Origin: Nitrincola tapanii
GTDB taxonomy: Bacteria > Pseudomonadota > Gammaproteobacteria > Pseudomonadales > Balneatricaceae
NCBI RefSeq assembly: GCF_008368715.1
Contig: NZ_SMRS01000004.1
Location: 124,001-188,000 of the forward strand
DNA: 64,000 nucleotides
Direction of reading: 5' to 3'
Shown here: positions 58,662-64,000 of the stretch, piece after piece
Numbering within the stretch: position 1 is the first letter of the stretch
Layout of the letters: every line of letters begins with the position of its first letter
Made by a program: the position numbers and the translations under genes
The notes under the pieces: model-generated
What the model was told of the DNA's origin: nothing
Databases searched by the model: none
What the model saw: the letters and a program-made list of their open reading frames with translations, nothing else

Positions 58662-61397
58662 TCACGCCTGCTTTATTTTATGCCGCCGCCACAAGGCCTT
58701 TTCCAGCTCGACTAAAAGCAGCACGGCCGCGCCATACGCCAGCATGACCAGCCAGTAGTTGAAGCTCAGTGGCGCACTATGGAACAGCTGATTCATGATC
58801 GGCAAATAGATGAACAGCAGTTGTGCAAGCAGCATGGCGGCGATTCCTCCCCAGATCCACAAGTTGCTCAGCATTTCGGTTTTGAATAGGCTGCGGCTAA
58901 GGGAACGACAGTTGAGCAGGAAGAAACTCTGAACGATGACAAATAGGGTGACGGCCAGTGTACGCGACTCCTCCAGACTGGCACCATGTGATTGTGACCA
59001 TTGGAATAAACCAAAGGCACCGAGCAGTAACAGACTGCTGACAGAGACGATGCGGCCAATCATTTCCACCGACAGAATCGGTGAGTTGGGTTCACGTGGA
59101 GCGCGTGTCATGATCCCTGGCTCTTTCGGCTCAAAGGCGAGCATTAAGCCCAAAAAGACGGCGGTGGTCATATTGAGCCATAACGCCTGAACAGGCAGGA
59201 CGGGGAGGGTGACCCCGAGCAAAATCGCCAGCATAATCACCAGCCCTTGGCCAAGATTCGTGGGCAAAATCCAGCTAATGAACTTGATCAGGTTATCAAA
59301 AACGGTGCGTCCTTCTTCCACGGCTGCCTCAATGGAAGAGAAGTTGTCATCGGTGAGCACCATGTCCGACGCTTCTTTCGCCACTTCGGTACCGCTGAGT
59401 CCCATCGCAATGCCGATATCCGCCTGCTTGAGCGCAGGTGCATCGTTCACACCATCACCGGTCATGGCCACCACCTGGCTATGCGCTTGTAAGGCCGTCA
59501 CGAGTTTGAGTTTTTGCTCGGGGGCGACGCGAGCATAAACGGACACCTGCTCAACACAGTCGAGTAGCTCATGGTCACTCATTTCAGCCAGGTCGCGTCC
59601 GGTCAGCACTTTTTGTGTCTTACCTTGGTCGAGCGACTCTTCAGCACTGAGGATGCCGATCTGCTTGGCGATGGCGCCTGCTGTTAAGGCATGGTCGCCG
59701 GTGATCATTTTGATATTAATCCCCGCAGACTGGCAGGTGGCGACTGCGCGGATCGCTTCGGCACGCGGCGGATCGATCATCGCTTGCAGGCCGATAAAGC
59801 AGAGTTGCTCCTCCGCTTCATGTGTTTGAAAAGCATCTAGGTTGTTCACTTCAGAGGGGAGCTTTTGACAGGCAAAAGCCAGTACACGCAGCCCTTGTGC
59901 CGCTAGCGTTTCAACTTGGGCATTGATGGCGGAACTGTTCAAGTTCTCGGTTTGACCCTGAGAGGTCATTTGCTCTTTACAGCGCTTCAGCACCTGCTCA
60001 ACCGACCCTTTTAAGTAGAGTAGCTTTTCCCCTTGAGGGGTGGCGTGCAGAGTTGCCATATATTGGCGATCAGACTCAAAGGGGATGCTATCCAGACGAG
60101 GATAGTCCTGATGGCAGTCGGCAGATTCTAACCCTGACTTGAGCGCAGCCGTGATTAGGGCACCCTCTGTTGGATCGCCTTCCACCTGCCAACGTTCAGA
60201 CTTGAATTTAAGCAGCGAATCATTGCTGATCAAACCGGCGCGTAAGCAGTGCTGCAGGGCCAAATTATCTCCGAGTTCAGGGCTGCCTGAGGCGGGAGTG
60301 ATTTCGCCTTCCGGTTGATAACCGCTGCCACTGATTTGATAGCGGTGCCCAGCGGCAAAAATGGCCTGCACAGTCATCTGGTTTTCAGTCAGGGTGCCGG
60401 TTTTATCTGAGCAGATCACCGTCGTGGAACCGAGCGTTTCCACGGCAGAGAGGGTACGGATGATGGCATTACGCTTAGCCATGCGCCGCACCCCGATGGC
60501 GAGCGTAATGGTGACCACGGCAGGTAAGCCTTCTGGAATCGCAGCCACAGCCAGGGCCACAGCGGCCATAAAGGTTTCCGTCGCCGCCATGCCATAGAGC
60601 AAACCGATCGCAAAAGTGGCGAGGGCTAAACCAAGAATGACCCAGAGGAGTAAACGGCTAAACGCATGAATTTTGCGCGTGAGGGGGGTGTCGATCTGTG
60701 TGGCTTCCGCAATCATGTGCGCAATTTTGCCGGTTTCGGTGTGATCGCCGGTGGCAATCACCACCCCCTTGCCGGTGCCATAGGTGACTAAGGTTCCTGC
60801 AAAAGCCATATTCTGGCGATCCGCCAGCAGCGTGTCCTTATCTAAACGGCGTAAGGTTTTTTGTGACGCCACGGATTCGCCGGTTAGTGCCGATTCGTCG
60901 ATTTGTAAATCCTTGCACTCATAGAGTCGAATATCGGCACTGACCTTATCCCCTGAGGCCAGAATGAGCAGATCACCGGGAACCAGTTCACTGGCCGAAA
61001 TGGTTTGTACCTGGCCGTCACGAATCACGCGCGCTTGTGCGGACAGGAGATTCTTTAAGGAGTTGATCGCGGCTTCTGCTTTCGATTCTTGAATAAAGCC
61101 GATCAAGGCATTGATCAGGACCACCGCCAGAATCACGCCGGCATCAACGTACTCTTGCAGAAAAAAGGTGACGAGTGTGGCGATCAGAAGAATGTAAATT
61201 AAAGGATTATGAAACTGTAACAGCAGGCGCTTCCATGCAGGCGTGGCGGCTCGACTGCTGATGATATTGGCACCGAACAGGCGTTGGCGCTCAGTGATGC
61301 TGCTGGCATCTAACCCTTGATGTTGATGACTGTTCAAGGCCTCAAACACATCTTCTTCGGTGAGGTGGTGCCAGAGTTCAGAATGTTTAGGTTGCAT
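58662..61397 (-). CDS. P2A-type cation-transporting ATPase (PacL/CtpF-like)
   Basis: A 911-residue P-type ATPase with about ten membrane helices. Motifs: TGES in LTGESVASQ (about 175), PEGLP in VAAIPEGLPAVVT (about 287), the phosphorylation site CSDKTGTLTEN (about 331), and TGDGVNDAPALKQADIGIAMG. PEGLP together with an N-terminal cation-ATPase domain points to the SERCA/PacL group (calcium or, in some members, sodium or manganese). GGAGG precedes the ATG. Confidence 0.9.
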   Translation of the reverse strand: MQPKHSELWHHLTEEDVFEALNSHQHQGLDASSITERQRLFGANIISSRAATPAWKRLLLQFHNPLIYILLIATLVTFFLQEYVDAGVILAVVLINALIGFIQESKAEAAINSLKNLLSAQARVIRDGQVQTISASELVPGDLLILASGDKVSADIRLYECKDLQIDESALTGESVASQKTLRRLDKDTLLADRQNMAFAGTLVTYGTGKGVVIATGDHTETGKIAHMIAEATQIDTPLTRKIHAFSRLLLWVILGLALATFAIGLLYGMAATETFMAAVALAVAAIPEGLPAVVTITLAIGVRRMAKRNAIIRTLSAVETLGSTTVICSDKTGTLTENQMTVQAIFAAGHRYQISGSGYQPEGEITPASGSPELGDNLALQHCLRAGLISNDSLLKFKSERWQVEGDPTEGALITAALKSGLESADCHQDYPRLDSIPFESDRQYMATLHATPQGEKLLYLKGSVEQVLKRCKEQMTSQGQTENLNSSAINAQVETLAAQGLRVLAFACQKLPSEVNNLDAFQTHEAEEQLCFIGLQAMIDPPRAEAIRAVATCQSAGINIKMITGDHALTAGAIAKQIGILSAEESLDQGKTQKVLTGRDLAEMSDHELLDCVEQVSVYARVAPEQKLKLVTALQAHSQVVAMTGDGVNDAPALKQADIGIAMGLSGTEVAKEASDMVLTDDNFSSIEAAVEEGRTVFDNLIKFISWILPTNLGQGLVIMLAILLGVTLPVLPVQALWLNMTTAVFLGLMLAFEPKEPGIMTRAPREPNSPILSVEMIGRIVSVSSLLLLGAFGLFQWSQSHGASLEESRTLAVTLFVIVQSFFLLNCRSLSRSLFKTEMLSNLWIWGGIAAMLLAQLLFIYLPIMNQLFHSAPLSFNYWLVMLAYGAAVLLLVELEKALWRRHKIKQA

Positions 61398-61678
61398 GGC
61401 TTGCCTCCATTTTGACCGTGATTCACCTATCCTAACATTGAAACGTTGCAGGCCTCTTAGTTCATTCTAAAAACTCGTGTGTTTGTTTGATGCGGATCAT
61501 ATCTCAGTCGTGATGTCCTAATCTGTACTGAGTGGGTTATTTGTTTTTATATGTTAATCTTAGGCGGTAAAACAAAAACCAAGATAAACAGTTAATTAGC
61601 TGAGTTCGAAGTACTGCCGCGCAGACATGGCTGGCAGAAAGAAATGGAATGTCTACAGAGACAAGAAAAGAGGTGACT

Positions 61679-62017
61679 ATGAGTGAAGCAGTCGGTAACG
61701 CATCTTTGTTGGTAGCGATTTTAACTGCGGAGGTAGCAGATAAAGCCCTTAGTATTGCTGAGCGTGAAGGTATTCGTGGTGCCACTATTCTGCCTGCCAG
61801 TGGTATCAGTCAGCAGCCGATCAAAGTTTTTTTTGGCTTAACATTTCAGACAGCCATGACCTTGCTCTTTTGGATTGCGGAGACGGACACAGCAAACCGC
61901 ACTGCTGAGGTTTTAAAACAGGAGTTGAATCTGGATTCGCCGCAACAGGGCTTGGCTTTGACTCTGACAATTGATCAGTTGCACGGGTTGAATTTAAAGC
62001 GGCCTACGCCCAATTAA
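61679..62017 (+). CDS. PII-like small regulatory protein
   Basis: A 112-residue protein with the ferredoxin-like fold pattern of PII/PII-like proteins: SLLVAILTAEVADKALSIAEREGIRGATILPASG, a short T-loop region, then FFGLTFQTAMTLLFWIAETDTANRTAEVLKQEL (both given by position, about 10-43 and 52-84). It lacks the GlnB uridylylation Tyr. ATG 61679 lies after AAGAGGTGA. It sits 29 bases upstream of a K+/H+-type antiporter, so it may gate that transporter, as other PII-like proteins do for theirs. The 281-base gap before it holds no gene. Confidence 0.58.
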   Translation: MSEAVGNASLLVAILTAEVADKALSIAEREGIRGATILPASGISQQPIKVFFGLTFQTAMTLLFWIAETDTANRTAEVLKQELNLDSPQQGLALTLTIDQLHGLNLKRPTPN

Positions 62018-62046
62018 TGTGTGCTTAGATGGCATAATGGCACGTT

Positions 62047-63843
62047 ATGGACTGGATGTTCACGCTCGTCCTCATCGGAGCTGGATTGATCGCCATTTCG
62101 ATCCTAACCAGTGCGCTGGCGTTTCGATTTGGAACGCCACTTCTTTTAGTCTTCCTGTGTATAGGCCTGATTGCGGGTGAAGATGGTTTAGGCCTGATGT
62201 TTGATGATGCCGAGATTGCTTATTTTCTCGGTAGTCTCGCACTGGCCGTCATTCTGTTTGATTCGGGGTTTGGCACACGGCTGCAAACCATTCAGCGTGC
62301 AGCGGCTCCGGCTTTTTTGTTAGCGACCTTAGGGGTCTTACTCACCACTGTTTTTGTTGGGATCGCAGCGCATTTTTTATTTGCAATGCCTTGGTTGTAT
62401 GCGCTGTTGATGGGCGCCATTATCAGCTCTACCGATGCAGCCGCGGTGTTTTTCTTATTGCGTGCCGGGGGCGTTAAGATCTACAAACGCGTGCGCTCCA
62501 TGTTGGAGGTTGAGTCTGGTTCCAACGATCCCATGGCTATTTTCCTTACCCTGCTTTTTATCGAAATGATTCTGGCTGAGCGCCAAACAAATGTGCTTAT
62601 CAGTTTTATCACAGGTTTTGGCACCCAGATGGGGTTGGGGTTGATTCTTGGCTTGTTGGGTGGTTTTTTGATTGTACAGATCGTCAACCGCGTGCATCTG
62701 GAGGAAGCCTTATATCCTATTCTGGTGATGGCCTGTGCCTTAAGTATTTTTGCTTTGACAGGCTATCTTGGCGGCAGTGGTTTCTTGGCTATTTATGTGG
62801 CGGGGATCGTAGCCGGTAATAGCAGTATGAAAGGGTCTTCGGCTCTGAGGCGTTACCAGAAGGGGATGACCTGGTTAGCACAGATCGTCATGTTTTTGGT
62901 GTTAGGTCTTTTTGTCACCCCTTCAGAGTTTTCTGCAGTACTGATTCCTGCGCTCTTGTTAGGGCTATTTTTGATTGTTTTCGGACGTCCTTTGGCTGTT
63001 TTGATCTGCCTTTTGCCGTTTCGTTATGACCGCCAAACCCTCTCATTTAATGCTTGGGTGGGGTTGCGTGGGGCGGTTTCTATTCTGTTGGGTATTTTGC
63101 CCTCAGTGATGGGAGTGGAAGGCGCGAATATTTTTATTAATGTCGCGTTTATCATGGTGCTGACGTCATTGATTGTTCAGGGCTGGACCATTGCTCCGGC
63201 GGCACGCTTGCTCAACTTGATTGTCCCTGCGGGCTTAGGGCCGCTGGAAAGAATTGAGTTGGAGTTGCCGGGTAATCCTAAACATGAGTTGTTAATCTAT
63301 CGTGTGATGGAGCGCAGTTCGTTGACACAGGGCGGTGTAGAGCTTCCTCATTGGGCTCGACCCTCTTTGGTGATGCGCGAAGGGCGTTCTATGCCTTATG
63401 AATATGCTTACCCTCTGCAAGCAGGAGATTTGGTATATCTATTTTCACCGCCTGAGTATACGGCTCTTCTGGATCGCTTTTTTTCACAGCTTAAGGAGCC
63501 TGAGGTCAGTGATACGGAGTTTTTTGGTGAGTTTCAGGTGAGCCCTGAAAGCAAGCTCAAAGAGTTGCTGGAGGCCTATAAACTGCCACCCACAGAGGGT
63601 GTGGATGCCGAGCTTTCGATTGCTGAGTTTATGTTGCGAGAGTTGAGAAATAATCCGGTGGCAGGAGATAGAGTGAGGCTGGGATCGATCGATCTAGTGG
63701 TGCGAAGGGTGCACCAAGGTAAGCAGATCACTGAGGTGGGTTTGGCTTTTGCGGTAGAAAAAGCCAGGTCGGCCTACGTGCGTAGATCGCAGCCTGCTGC
63801 AGTAGGATTCAAAGAGAAGCTTTTGCATTGGTTTAAATCATAA
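62047..63843 (+). CDS. K+/H+ antiporter, CvrA/NhaP2 type
   Basis: CPA1 antiporter of 598 residues with 12-13 helices over the first 390 residues, including the ion-site helices AIISSTDAAAVFF and EVESGSNDPMAIFL. A cytoplasmic RCK_C-like domain (about 395-480, MREGRSMPYEYAYPLQAGDLVYLF) and a C-terminal CorC/HlyC-like domain (about 500-585) follow. This arrangement is typical of the potassium/proton antiporter CvrA (NhaP2). Potassium/sodium preference cannot be read directly. Confidence 0.9.
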   Translation: MDWMFTLVLIGAGLIAISILTSALAFRFGTPLLLVFLCIGLIAGEDGLGLMFDDAEIAYFLGSLALAVILFDSGFGTRLQTIQRAAAPAFLLATLGVLLTTVFVGIAAHFLFAMPWLYALLMGAIISSTDAAAVFFLLRAGGVKIYKRVRSMLEVESGSNDPMAIFLTLLFIEMILAERQTNVLISFITGFGTQMGLGLILGLLGGFLIVQIVNRVHLEEALYPILVMACALSIFALTGYLGGSGFLAIYVAGIVAGNSSMKGSSALRRYQKGMTWLAQIVMFLVLGLFVTPSEFSAVLIPALLLGLFLIVFGRPLAVLICLLPFRYDRQTLSFNAWVGLRGAVSILLGILPSVMGVEGANIFINVAFIMVLTSLIVQGWTIAPAARLLNLIVPAGLGPLERIELELPGNPKHELLIYRVMERSSLTQGGVELPHWARPSLVMREGRSMPYEYAYPLQAGDLVYLFSPPEYTALLDRFFSQLKEPEVSDTEFFGEFQVSPESKLKELLEAYKLPPTEGVDAELSIAEFMLRELRNNPVAGDRVRLGSIDLVVRRVHQGKQITEVGLAFAVEKARSAYVRRSQPAAVGFKEKLLHWFKS

Positions 63844-63888
63844 AACCGCCCAGCGAAATGTGAGTCAACATCTCGCCGGGCAAGGTTT
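63843..63888. terminator. Large imperfect hairpin after the antiporter gene
   Basis: Arms AAACC-GCCC-GCGA-ATGT and ACAT-TCGC-GGGC-GGTTT pair around GAGTCA with small bulges. Placed at the stop codon, it is probably a terminator, perhaps in both directions. The final 110 bases of the window hold no certain gene. Confidence 0.5.
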
Positions 63889-64000
63889 AAGCTCAAGCCT
63901 ATGAAATCTGGTTAGGCCACTTGGCGATGGCTTCCCTGGCAGGCATCAGGGTGAGTGGTCAGAAAGTGCAGCAAAGTCTGTTTCAATAAAATCATTTTTT

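Noticed and set aside
63912-63995. Minus-strand frame of 27 codons at the right edge, MILLKQTLLHFLTTHP... and a stop
   Set aside because: It may be the C-terminal end of a gene that begins outside the window or a tiny gene, but too little is visible to call.

Overview
The window reads as the chromosome of a free-living gammaproteobacterium, probably near the Oceanospirillales. This rests on gene content: EF-P hydroxylase EpmC, erythronate-4-phosphate dehydrogenase PdxB, FabV enoyl reductase, HrpA helicase, a CvrA/NhaP2-type antiporter, SpeA, and ETF with ETF:quinone oxidoreductase. No rRNA, tRNA, CRISPR array or intact insertion sequence was seen. The only accessory-looking segment is at about 49.0-49.9 kb. 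Species cannot be named from the sequence alone.

Layout. 0-2 kb: a sulfide-oxidation operon on the minus strand (c-type cytochrome, flavocytochrome c sulfide dehydrogenase flavoprotein, start of a YeeE/YedE sulfur transporter). 2-10 kb: housekeeping genes, including a lipoprotein, EpmC, a copper-delivery pair (PCuAC and SCO), a TrpB with no TrpA beside it, PdxB, a PilZ protein and FklB. 10.0-10.4 kb: a phasin with a near-perfect sigma-70 promoter flanked by two related operators. 10.4-34.6 kb: one long formate/tungsten/molybdopterin locus. It holds fdhD with a periplasmic-binding-like HTH regulator, DUF3305/DUF3306/ferredoxin/TorD accessory genes, a Tat-exported cysteine-type formate dehydrogenase (TAT peptide, alpha, beta, gamma), moaB, moeA, a sensor kinase plus NtrC-type sigma-54 activator, a tungstate ABC transporter (tupABC), mobA, mobB, a second moeA, a moaC-moaD gene fusion, moaE and moaA. 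34.6-46.1 kb: a hybrid kinase with a heme-c sensor domain, dgkA with an EptA-type transferase, a TraB-family protein, speA and hrpA. 46.1-48.9 kb: two tandem related porins with near-identical leaders. 49-50.4 kb: an MntA/HepT toxin-antitoxin module inserted between a real maoC/phaJ gene and an 84-bp copy of its 3' end. 50.5-58.6 kb: acyl-CoA dehydrogenase, fabV, hemH, ETF-QO and etfBA. 58.6-63.8 kb: a P2A cation ATPase, a PII-like protein and a CvrA-type antiporter.

How it works together. The central locus appears to be a self-contained formate-oxidation island: metal uptake (TupABC), cofactor synthesis (Moa/Moe/Mob), sulfuration (FdhD), enzyme maturation (TorD-like, DUF3305/3306) and the enzyme itself. 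I find good -24/-12 (sigma-54) promoters in front of three of its transcription units: fdhD, the formate dehydrogenase operon, and tupA onward. Upstream of each lie related palindromes of the form GGGTCA-N3-TGACCC. A matching NtrC-family activator and its Cache-domain kinase are encoded inside the locus. The simplest reading is one sigma-54 regulon that senses a periplasmic signal and switches on enzyme, metal import and cofactor synthesis together. This regulon is an inference from sequence; it is the most interesting item here. Electron donors suggested by the window are sulfide, formate and acyl-CoA, all feeding a quinone or cytochrome pool, with carbon storage as polyhydroxyalkanoate (phasin, PhaJ-like hydratase).
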